64,000 bases of DNA, taken from positions 1,532,255 through 1,596,254 of the forward strand of contig VYZB01000026.1 in the NCBI GenBank assembly GCA_013397455.1, written 5' to 3'. The stretch comes from Crotophaga sulcirostris. Taxonomy: Eukaryota; Chordata; Aves; Cuculiformes; Crotophagidae. Below are positions 36,301 to 45,626 of the stretch, piece by piece. Numbering within the stretch: the stretch's first letter is position 1; each line of letters begins with the position of its first letter. The notes under the pieces are model-generated. The model did not search any database. It saw only the letters and a list, made by a program, of their open reading frames with translations, and was not told the DNA's origin. Both the position numbers and the translations under genes were made by a program.

Positions 36301-39142
36301 AAAATCATGCATCCTTGGGCCTTCAGAAGGACTGTGCTGTGTGTCAAGGCCCAACCTCACCTGACCTGTTTGCAGAACAGAAGTTCCTCAAAATTGTATT
36401 TAGAAAAATTCTTCAGTCTGTTTTGTCATTGACTCTCTTGAGTACAAATAGTTCTAGCCCAGATCTGCAAAGGTGTAGAAAGTTCATGACTTATCAGTGC
36501 AGTTCACATGCTGTCATCTCAAGTGCCCAATAAATGCCTGAAAATAAGGTAGTGGGAGTGCGTACAAAGAGTGAATGAGGAACATATTTGGAGGGACTGC
36601 AAGGGCTTAATTGTGAACAGGGGGGGGGAAAAAGCATGTACAGTGGATGCTCATGCTTGAGCCTTGTTTTTGATGTTGTAAGAAGATAACACCATTTCTG
36701 CCTGACGTCCCATGTCTGCCCTGGTGGGGAAGCGGTTCAGACAATCAACACAACAAATAGTTTATACCTCCTCAGGTGAAAATGTGGCCTGAGAGCTTGA
36801 TCTGAACTAATGTTTCCCCTGAGTTCACAGATTCTTTTAATCATCATTAGGAAAGTACCTCTCTTTTCCAAACTACTATTTTTATAGCCTTAGGAGGTAG
36901 TTGTTTTGCTTACAAAACAATCAGTGAACATTCTCTGACAGTTTCAAAACAAAACAAGCTTTGAAAAAAATTGTTGAAGTGTATCACCACCAATTCTATA
37001 AAACAATACATTTTTCCTGGTCTCCAGCTCAAGTGCATTTATCCCACTGAGGGATTACTTTTATTTTTCTGCTGTGACTCACTAAATGTATGACAGTCTT
37101 GTTTCAACAAATTTATTGAGGCTGAAGAAGATGTTAAAAACAGAAAGGCACCTGGAAATGCCAGAAGTGGGAAAAAGAGCAAATACAATTTATTTCAAGG
37201 GAAACAATGGCATAGTCCCTGATTCCCTCTGTATATAAAACAAATATAATCATTCTCTTATTCTTCTACTTTTCCTCTCTTAAACTTTCATTTGAGCTCA
37301 GACGATAAAGTTTATTTACCAGTCTGATAATAACAGTAATATCCCTGACATACATTTTTGAGAAAACTGGCAGGAGATGTCATTAGCTTTCTGATACACT
37401 GATTAAGCTATTAGCTTTCCAGAGCCATACTCCTTAACTGTAACATCTGCATATTGATAAACTAATTACTGTAGGGGCATTTTGCATCTAACCAGACAGG
37501 AAATTTATAGGTTTTAATTTCCTGGCAGCAGTGTCACTACCTATTGCAATAAAACTTTTGGAAGCAAGGCAAGGAGTGTCTTTTGAAACAAAATTAGTGT
37601 AGCTTACCCTCTGTATGGAGATGAAATTTTGGTACATTGTACTAATCCTTGTGAATGTTTTACTTGACTATTTCAATGTTGGATTCAGCTATACAATAGA
37701 TGAAATGGGCAATTGTGTGGTGGTCAAAAGTTCTGATACTACAAAGTCCTTAAGTACCTAAGCAATCCAGTCTTCCTACAATAATGTCTTTAAGTAGATA
37801 TTTAACTCTTTTTGTTTTCAGTGGAATTTAGTCACATGCTTAATGTTAAGAACATACTTATACCTTTCCTGAACCAGGGATGTATTGTATGAATTGGCCA
37901 AATCTTAATCATGGGAACTGAGGATGATCACTACCATAAAATTTCATCTCTTAGTAAAACATCCGTCCTTTACCCATTTATGCATATGCCTGCATTGCAA
38001 CCTCCTACTTGTACAGCTATTATAAACAAGCATGTGATGAGGTGTGATCTTTGGCCAAGGCAACAAAACCTCTTAATGTAGTTGTAGTTATACTGACAAA
38101 AACATCTGCATTTTTTCACCATCTAGCTTATTTCACTAGCAGAAAGTGGAGTAAAGCAGGTAGCATTCAGGTTTGCCAATATAGCTTAATACGTTAGAAG
38201 GGTTTTGTGGTTCTCATGTGCCAACATCTTTATGATCAATACAGTGTTTTTAAGAGGGGAATTATCTTCCATAGTTTCAGGTTTAGAAATATTTTGGGAC
38301 ACAATTGAGCAGCTAACTAAGGGAGAGAATAATACTCCTGGTTGTCGGATGATAGGGCAATGTTCTTTAAAATTGTGATGCTCATACTGCATGCAGAAGT
38401 AATTCTGGATGAACTCTGGTGAGTATAAAGACATCTGGAAAGATATTTGGTGCAACTAAGTATTCAAGAGAAATTAAGGATAGTTTTGAATATGAACTTA
38501 TATGGGGAAGATTGCGTCAATTACATGTTTATTGTCTAATATATATATTAGGTGGATGAAGGATTACTGTTATCTCTTTATACTTAACAAAGGAGTAAAC
38601 TTAAAAGTAATTAGGGAGTTTGATAGAAAAACATAATTTGAATAATAGCTGCAGAATCATCTCACTGAGCTTGATGCATCCAGAGGTTAGACACCTGTCC
38701 CTAACTAGTTATTTACAATTCCTCTGAAGTTAGTGGTGGGTGCAATGAGAGAACCTCTCATGAAAATGAGTCGTCCTGTGGTAGACACCTCATAAAGACG
38801 TGGGATGAACAGTCATATGAAAATGCCAATCTCTCTTGGTTAAACTTAGAGAAAGTAGACGTGTTTGCTCTACCTTGAAGTCTTGTTTTTAGAAATATAC
38901 ATGCCTATGACATTCATTTTTAATGTATTTTAGTCTTTGAGATCTGGGTGTTAAAAATTTGCTACTGAGGGAAAGTCTTAGCAGGTGAATGGGGTGGGGA
39001 GCTGAAAATAGGACTTTCCAAGGTGCTCCTAAGTCTTGCATGATATATGGAATGAGTCTCTAAGATGTCCAGTGGGATGCACTTGCCACATATTACTGGC
39101 ACTGCCAATCCCAGAATAATGGAAAGGAAGGTGTTTTGGCCT
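33378..39142. other. unique sequence with overlapping unrecognised frames
   Basis: No repeat family recognised. 33901-34275 (plus, 124 codons) and 34002-34430 (minus, 142 codons) are open on opposite strands over the same DNA. Neither shows a motif, so they look like chance frames in a stop-poor patch. A run of nine G lies at 36620-36628. At 37370-37570 AT-rich homeodomain-type motifs cluster (TGATTAAGCTATTAGC, AACTAATTAC), which may indicate a regulatory element. Confidence 0.45.
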
Positions 39143-39305
39143 TGTCTAGATTTGGTGAAAGACACATTCTGGGAATTATCTTCAGGGCAAAGGGATTTAC
39201 AAAAATAAAGTGCTACTCTGGATATTTTTGGATCAGAGGTATATTTTCATGGTTATATTAAAATATTTATTAATAGGCCTTATGAATGCTTGAAGTCAGC
39301 CAGAT
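39143..39305. repeat. diverged direct duplication, copy A
   Basis: Matches copy B at 39739-39907 over its whole length. Shared blocks in the same order include ATTCTGGGAATTATCTTCAG (B: ATTCTGGAAATTACCTTCAC), GGTTATATTAAAATATTTAT (B: GGTTATACTAAATATTTATT) and a GTCAGCYAG end. It may be a local duplication or two copies of an unrecognised old interspersed repeat. Confidence 0.75.
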
Positions 39306-39601
39306 TCTACCGACAGCCAGGAGCACTGAGTGTGCTGGTGTTAGCATTTGTGACATAGAGTCTGCAACTGTACCATAAGATGACTGTTGAAAAGTCATGC
39401 GACATGGAAAAATAGGATTAGAACCTATGAGTTTATTATATTTTTTATTGATTTTCTAGGCAAGAATTCTTCATTAGATTTTCTCCCTCTATTTATTTCA
39501 CAGAGAAGTTTTCAAAGGATATGAAAACAGAAGAAAAGAATCCTAGGTTGTGCTATACTATATACAGGAAATAATTCCATGTTCCTAAAATACTGCTATT
39601 C

Positions 39602-39695
39602 TTGTTGCAGTATTAAACTTCCATTTTGTGAAAGTTTCCTCATTTTTTGGGGTTCACTGCATCCCATGATCCCCTATTAATTAATACTGCAACAA
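39602..39695. repeat. 14-base perfect inverted repeat between the duplicated blocks
   Basis: TTGTTGCAGTATTA at 39602-39615 and its exact reverse complement TAATACTGCAACAA at 39682-39695, separated by 66 bases. It lies between the two copies of the direct duplication. The spacing is too large for a typical microRNA hairpin. Confidence 0.85.
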
Positions 39696-39738
39696 AGATG
39701 GAGCAGAACAGAAAGAAAGAAGATAGAAGCTATTCTCT

Positions 39739-39907
39739 GTCTGATGAAAGATAATATTCTGGAAATTACCTTCACAGTAAAATGATTTCTAGAAATAAGG
39801 GGTTATTCTGTTTATATGTTTTGCATTAGAAGCATATTTTTCAGGCGCTTTGCCTGGTTATACTAAATATTTATTAGTAAGCTTGATAAATGATTTCTGT
39901 CAGCTAG
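39739..39907. repeat. diverged direct duplication, copy B
   Basis: Partner of 39143-39305, in the same orientation and about 600 bases downstream. It differs by many substitutions and a small insertion (near TCAGGCGCTTTGCC), so the duplication is old. Confidence 0.75.
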
Positions 39908-40371
39908 GTTTTATTTCCTTGCTGCTGTATTACAGCTTCTAGCAGGAAAAACTCAGAACTTGTACAAGTGCTGAGCACCCTTCTCTCTAGCTTAGGTCAG
40001 GGCCCTGATTTTAGTTTCATCAATGAAATCTTCATGGAGGGGAGGTGGATAGTGGCTTTATAATGGAGTTGTTTGAAATTCCCTCTTGTTTCACTGGAAG
40101 AAGAATGAGGTTTTGGTGCTACGCCTGTACCCTGAGGAAGGGTGGTCTCCAGATGGCTGTGCAGATGGTACGTTACACCTGCCACTAGCATCCTGTCCAC
40201 ATAGCTGCCTTATGGGCTTTCTGCGGGGTGCTGGCAGACAGCCTATCTGGGTGTGCTGCAATGTGTCATTTCATTTGAACAGGCTAAAAACATGGAGACA
40301 AACCATTTTAGTGGTGTGAGCTTTGACAGCACCCTGAATGGGTGTTTGGGGTTTTTTTTTTGTCTTTGCAG

Positions 40372-40457
40372 CCTTTACTCTAGTCATGAAGATATCCTCG
40401 ATACTGGCCTTGATTACGTGCACGAGTCTCCAGAGGACTTGTCTCCCAGCTCAGCAG
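40372..40457 (+). other. best exon-like segment: 86-base candidate coding exon (plus strand)
   Basis: A strong acceptor (a G/T-rich run and then tttttgtctttgcag, AG at 40370-40371) is followed by 86 bases and a donor TCAGCAG|gtacag (GT at 40458-40459). One frame is fully open and reads LYSSHEDILDTGLDYV and then HESPEDLSPSSA. The acid, serine and proline content is typical of a disordered cytoplasmic or nuclear protein region and unlike the surrounding AT-rich translation. The segment is also more GC-rich than its flanks. It would start in phase 2 and end in phase 1. I do not recognise the protein. If real, the window lies within a large gene transcribed on the plus strand. Confidence 0.4.
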
Positions 40458-42480
40458 GTACAGAGTGGATACAACAGTTTATAAGTCTGGCCTATTTTTC
40501 CTATTCAAAAGTAGTTCGATACAAGTATCTCCAAGTTGTTACTCTTAGTAGTCATGCTTTTTTATATTAATTTGGGAATGCATGCTCCTATAATGACTTG
40601 GACAGTAATGGTGATTTTTTTCTTATTGATGTTCTGGATTTGGATCTGATTAGGAGAAGAAAATTTTAAAGTAATGTCAATGCATTCAAAAGCTTTTCTT
40701 AAGAAAGGCAAAAAATGTGTGCTGTGCTTTTTGCAGGTTGTTATTTTTTTTCAGAGAGGCTTTTTTTTGTCATAGTAATGGGAATTGTAAAAGAATGATT
40801 GTAACTGTTTCTCTGGCCATCAAAAGATAGTTACAACAATATGATTTTGACAGTTGCATCATATTCAAATGTCATTTAGGTAACACTATTAAGTCAGTTT
40901 TTAAGTCAGCTCAAGAGGGTAAATTACCATGGAGCAATTCAATCACTAAGAATAGGACTCTTAACTCTTGTAAGAACAAATCTCTAATATTGATCTCCAG
41001 AACAAGAAGCGAGCAACAGAAATACAGAGCAATCATCATAAAGCATGGAATATTTCCTGAACTGCCTCATGGACCTTTCAAGGTACAACACGAGTACTTA
41101 CCTTTGAAGGAACAGCTCATATTGAGTCAGACCTATAGCTGAAATCAATAGAAATCTTCTCCATGTAGATCTTTAATGAGTAGTACATGCGGTTCATGTA
41201 GAGTATTGCTGCATTTTTTAATAGAGTCTTGGAAGTCAGGACATCTGAATTCTGGTTCTGCTTAGATTCTGATTCCTTGGATAGTACTCAATATGTCATG
41301 CATAATTTTCTAATCTGTGAGAGTTGACAGACCTGGAAGTCCATGGGTATGAGCACCTTTCAGAGTCATGCAATACATTCTGTTTTCATTTATCTTGCTG
41401 ACTTAAGGTGCTTGGGTAAATAATTCTCTGTACACTGAAGATGAGCACTGTTTCCCCTTTACATAACTAAAAAGGGCCAGGTTTAGTTGCTTAAATACAG
41501 GCACCAGTGCCATTTGTGAGATTCTGAGATATCCCAAACAGCTACATGTGAACAACAGGTTAGGCCTGAGGGAGACCCTGTCCTTCTAGAGCAGCAGGTA
41601 GAGATCAGGCAAGATTCCTTGGGATATGTTAAGCAATATGAAACACATGTTAAGGAAGGTGAATGATTTCCTTATTACCTGACTGAATGGGATTAGTAAC
41701 TCATAGATTTAGTTAATTGAGCACTAATTATGTAGCCTTAATTAGCAACCCAAATTCCCGAAGAGGAAAGAAATTCCACCTCTTCTAACTCTGTACTGGA
41801 CAAAAAAAATCTCCTTCTGGAGCAGACTGTGCCTAGCAGAGCACTGACAAAAAACATCGTTCTGATGTCTTGACAGCTGAGGCTGAATTTGCTTGCCCAC
41901 AGATCCACTGACATTTGAGATACGCTATTGTATCCTTCTTTGCCTTCAGCCATCTCTCTAGTACAGCACAGATCTCTTCCAGCTCCTGAGACATTTTTAC
42001 AAGCCCTGTGCAGAAGTCTTTGATATCCTAGGACACTTCATATGTTACTAGATGACTATACATGGACATCTGCATCTACCTTCTGATGTTTGGGGAGATA
42101 TGTCCCACTTCTGCTTTCTGATTTAAAGGACTTGGTATAAAAAGTCCCATTTTCAGAGGATTAGCACCAGATATCAAGGGGGAAAACCTGTTATTCAACA
42201 GATTTGAAAGTCATACTGTTTTGTTTAGATTTAAGTACTTAAATCTCTGCACAACTGGTGAAAAGTGAAAGGATTGTTTATGGTGATAAACCTGAAATTG
42301 TGCCCAGTTTGTATAGTTTAACATTTCCAGAGGAAACTTCTCTGTTCCTCTGAAATTGCCTTCTATGCCACAAAATACTTTAACGGTATTTTGTCACTCT
42401 AAATTGTCAATACTCTACTAGTATGATAAGCTAATTAATTCATTGGGATAATTAAAGGTGCACTTGGACTATGAATGAAC
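40458..42480. other. unique sequence
   Basis: Nothing recognised except a minus-strand splice-bounded micro-segment at 41102-41138, listed separately. Confidence 0.5.
41102..41138 (-). other. candidate 37-base micro-exon (minus strand)
   Basis: The minus strand reads agatttctattgatttcag, 37 bases, then CTTCAAAG|gtaagtactc. The donor is near-perfect (GT at 41101-41100) and the acceptor is good (AG at 41140-41139). One frame is open (IGLTQYELFLQ). It lies only 650 bases from the plus-strand candidate, on the opposite strand, so the two cannot be in the same transcript. Confidence 0.15.
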
Positions 42481-42537
42481 ATTTTCACAAATACTGAATA
42501 TTTTCACAAATAATGAATATTTTCACGAATGTAGGCT
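42481..42537. repeat. 19-base tandem repeat, three units
   Basis: Three head-to-tail units beginning ATTTTCACAAATACTGAAT, then ATTTTCACAAATAATGAAT, then a degenerate third copy ATTTTCACGAATGTAGGCT. It is a minisatellite seed with no known function. Confidence 0.9.
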
Positions 42538-43109
42538 TGTGTTATTGAATCAGGGACTAACTTTCCTGCTGGATGACAGAATTGAAGGGAGCAGAGAGAA
42601 TAAACAGTGGAAAAGAGAAAAGGATAACATTAACATCCCTTTTCCATGTTCAGTGAGATTAGTCTGTAAAAGCATCAGTGACAGTTATGAGCTCTGTTTC
42701 AGAAATGGTCTTTGGATTTTTTGTTTGTTTGTTTGTTTTCAGTTTATAAGACCGTATTAAATCTAGGCCTCCATTTGTTTTGCATTCCTATCTAGCCTTA
42801 GTCAAGCATTTTAACAGGGTTGGTAATTAGCAGAGCTGGGTGACTTTCCAGTCTTCAGCTTCATGGATTAACCTTGCAGACTATTTCTGTTGAATTTTGC
42901 TCTCCTTGCCTTCAGTTACTCTAACCATATGTTTTATGACGAACAGTAATAGCAGTGGGACTCTGACATGCAATTACTGCAGATGGCTTGAGACTTCACT
43001 GATGTCCCTGTCCACTCTATCTCTGTGCCAGGGATTTCTCTTTGAACACATGCTGGTGCTTTAGTCACTATAGATAAACCCATCATTTTAGCTTGAATTC
43101 TTGAACTTT
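42538..43109. other. unique sequence, nothing recognised
   Basis: A short (TTTG)n run at about 42720-42737; otherwise nothing. Confidence 0.5.
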
Positions 43110-43239
43110 CAGTGAAAGACTGGAATAAAGTAAATGTCACTTGTATGTTCAAGAAAGGAAAAAAGGATGATCCAGGGAACTACAGGCTGCTCAACCTCAC
43201 CTGGATCACTGAGAAAGTGGTGGAGCAAATAATCTGGAA
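43110..43239 (+). mobile_element. CR1: CR1 reverse-transcriptase fragment, left part (plus strand)
   Basis: The plus strand is open from about 43118 and encodes DWNKVNVTCMFKKGKKDD followed by PGNYRLLNLTWITEKVVEQI, the N-terminal part of the CR1 reverse transcriptase. It breaks off at CTGGAA (43234-43239) where a minus-strand CR1 begins, and resumes at 43613. It is too short to appear as a large frame. Confidence 0.88.
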
Positions 43240-43612
43240 ATCATATAGAATAGAATAGAATAGAATAGAATAGAATAGAATAGAATAGAATAGAATAGAA
43301 TAGAATATTTCAGTTGGAAGGAAACTACAACGATCATCTAGTCCAACTGCCTGACAAATTCATGGCTGACCAAATATTAAAATATCTTATTAAGAGCATT
43401 GTCCAAATACTTTTTAAATACTGACAGGCTTGTGACATCAACCACCTCTCTAGGAAGCCTATTCTGGTGTTTGACCGCCCTCTTGGTACGGAAATGCTTC
43501 CTAATGCCATGTCTGAACGCCCCCTGATGCAGCTTTGAATCATTCTCACACATCTTATCACTGAATACAAAGAAGAAGAACACAGCATTTCCCTCTCCGC
43601 TTCCGCTCCTCA
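43240..43612 (-). mobile_element. CR1: CR1 3' end inserted into an older plus-strand CR1
   Basis: A minus-strand CR1 whose 3' tail is the (TAGAA)n array at the left, followed by TTTCAGTTGGAAGGAAACTA and ORF2 C-terminal code (minus strand: AVKHQNRLPREVVDVTSL). It is 5'-truncated near 43600. GGAA occurs on both sides (43236-43239 and 43613-43616). Removing the insert plus one GGAA restores a continuous CR1 frame around ...EQIIWEAVEISK..., so GGAA may be a short target duplication. Confidence 0.88.
43246..43305. repeat. (TAGAA)12 pentanucleotide microsatellite
   Basis: Twelve perfect TAGAA units at the 3' tail of the CR1 copy. CR1 tails normally carry an 8-base ATTCTRTG-type repeat, so here a 5-base variant appears to have expanded by slippage. 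Confidence 0.97.
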
Positions 43613-43735
43613 GGAAGCTGTTGAGATTTCCAAATGCGTGGAGGACAAGAAGGTTACAGGAAGTAGTCAGAATGTATTTACAAAGAAGAAACAATTTCTG
43701 ACAGCCTTCTGTAATGAGGTGACTAACTAGGTGAA
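43613..43735 (+). mobile_element. CR1: CR1 reverse-transcriptase fragment, right part (plus strand)
   Basis: Continues the plus-strand CR1 interrupted at 43239. It encodes ISKCVEDKKVTGSSQNVFTK and then QFLTAFCNEVTN before a stop. This matches the CR1 block that reads ...ENKEVTG.SQHGFTKGKSCLTNLIAFY.EVT... . Similarity fades near 43735. Confidence 0.85.
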
Positions 43736-44149
43736 TGAGTGGAGTCAGTCAGCCACTCAGATATGGATGTCAACAATGTTGATATCTAAAAGCAGGTACG
43801 ATGAATCCCAAATCTTAGGACTTGATTCAGCTGTCCAACCAAGATATCAAGTACCATTTCAAATGGTGTAGGTTCCTCTGCAACTTCAACTTTCTCATCT
43901 CAAATAGGGTAGTGTCCTATGTGATATTTGATATGTTGTTGTGGATAGTTTTTATATGTCTGTAAATTGACAATATGTTTCTGCTACTGAACGAGACTCT
44001 AGGAGTCTAGCTGTCCACACAAGGGAATTTTTGCTCACTGACAGATTTCTAAAATTAGATCCCTTGAAGAGAGAGCTTTAAAATTGTGTAACTTTTTAGA
44101 TTTAAAGTTACAGAATTAGGTATCCTGTAACTGTCTCTCTGTAAAAGTG
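43736..44149. other. unique sequence, nothing recognised
   Basis: No feature recognised. Confidence 0.5.
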
Positions 44150-44244
44150 AATCGCAGAATGATTGAGGTTGGAAGGGACCTCTGGATGCCATCTAGTCCA
44201 ACTCCCCCTGCTAAAGCATGTTCACCTACAGCAGGTTGCACACC
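44150..44244 (-). mobile_element. CR1: short CR1 3' fragment (about 95 bp)
   Basis: TCGCAGAATGATTGAGGTTGG, then GGGACCTCTGGATGCCATCT and a CTGCTAAAGCATGTTCACCT block are typical of a CR1 3' end. It is severely 5'-truncated. Confidence 0.9.
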
Positions 44245-44809
44245 TAAAGATACTTGAAAAAACAAACTAAGAAGCGGGATTGTAATATCTAACTTTCTGA
44301 AAACTTTCATTTCTCCCTGAATCTCTCTAAGATGTCAAGGATATGATCAAGTTTGAAATAGGACTCAGCATGTGTAAGTGCTTAAATGAAATAGTTAATA
44401 TGTGAGCTAGACTTGTACATTCCCACTGTAGTCAGCTGAGAACTAGGGCTCAGATAACTTATCCACAAGCAGATGTCTTGAGCCATCTCACTATGAATTA
44501 TTAGTTTATCTATATTGCTTAAGACATATTTAGCATTATGTTTCTTCTCATATAGAAAAGATATTAAATTTTAGGCTAAATTTTGCTCATATAGGTGTTG
44601 AACTGTGAATGCTTCAATATATTAATGAGTAGTATGTGCAGGGTTTTCTGGACAGCTGGTGGTAGAATGAACTAGTAGTTGTTTCTATCAATAAATATTA
44701 TTGCATGGGCAGAGAAAGAGCATGGCATCAATCTTTACATGAATTAAATGTCTTTTTTTTTTCCTGTTGAATACAGCTTTTATATTGGGAAAAGAAAAGA
44801 ATAAACCAA
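44245..44809. other. unique sequence, nothing recognised
   Basis: AT-rich sequence up to the LTR border. Confidence 0.5.
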
Positions 44810-45626
44810 TGTTATGGTTTGAGTTCATTTGGGTGACTCTGGCTCGGCCTTAGTCTAAAATAACTTCATTTTCTGAAAGCTAACTGCATGTTTTTCCAGA
44901 CAGTTTCTCTCTAGAAGTGACAAAATGGAATATTTGTACACAGAAAGGCCAAAGTTTATACTTATTCCTCTAGTAAATAAGGCCATCCTTGAGCTAGTGA
45001 AAAAGGCTGTACCTGCAGGGAGGAGTGGACAGGACAGGTGACCCCAAACTGACCAACAGGGGATTCCATCCCATATATGTCATACTAGGTATATATAATA
45101 TATATAATTGAGAGATCACAAGGGTTTTGCTCTGTTCTGTCATGGCTGACATCCAGTGAGGACCTCATTTGTCTGATTGCTCCTGACCCTGGGTCTGTGC
45201 ATCCCTTAGTCCAGTTCCTGAGTTCAGCTCCCTCCATTCCCTCGTGTCTGCTCTACAGCATTTGTGGTGACATATAGTCATTTAGGGGTGGGGTGGGGGT
45301 GCAATCTCAGATATCTGTACATATTTCATTACTTTAACATTATTTTAATCATCATTATTATTATTATAATCAACATTTCACTAAAGCTGTAGTTTTAGTT
45401 TCCAATCTGCAAGCCTTTTTCCTCTCATTTTCCTCTCACTTTCCCCTGCAGGTGTGCAGGCGTGAAATTTGGGAGCCTAACTGCATGATGTGTGTGATAT
45501 GGCTGGACTCAGTGATCTCAAAGGTCTTTTCCAACTGACCGATTCTATAATTCTATGATTCTATGATTCTGTACTTCTATGATATTAGCTGCCAGAAATT
45601 AGCCTGGTCGGGGCTAAACCGTGACA
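44810..45626 (+). mobile_element. solo LTR, same family as 15238-16054
   Basis: It starts TGTTATGGTTTGAGTTCATT and ends GGGGCTAAACCGTGACA, giving the TG...CA termini and short inverted ends of an LTR. A TATA region (GGTATATATAATATATA at about 45090) precedes GAGAGATCACAAGGGT, shared with the other copy. The promoter-proximal AACTGACCAACAGGGGATTC matches AACTGATCAACAGACTATTC there. Flanks are ACCAA (44805-44809) and CCCAA (45627-45631), 4 of 5 bases identical. A CR1 3' end sits inside its 3' part. No retroviral genes are present. Its length of 817 bases equals that of the other copy, apparently by coincidence of indels. Confidence 0.85.
45497..45590 (+). mobile_element. CR1: CR1 3' end inside the LTR (plus strand)
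   Basis: TGATCTCAAAGGTCTTTTCC, then AACTGACC and the ATTCTATGATTCTATGATTC tail are a CR1 3' end in plus orientation, the only such tail on this strand in the window. It is a very short 5'-truncated insertion within the LTR's 3' part. Confidence 0.88.
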
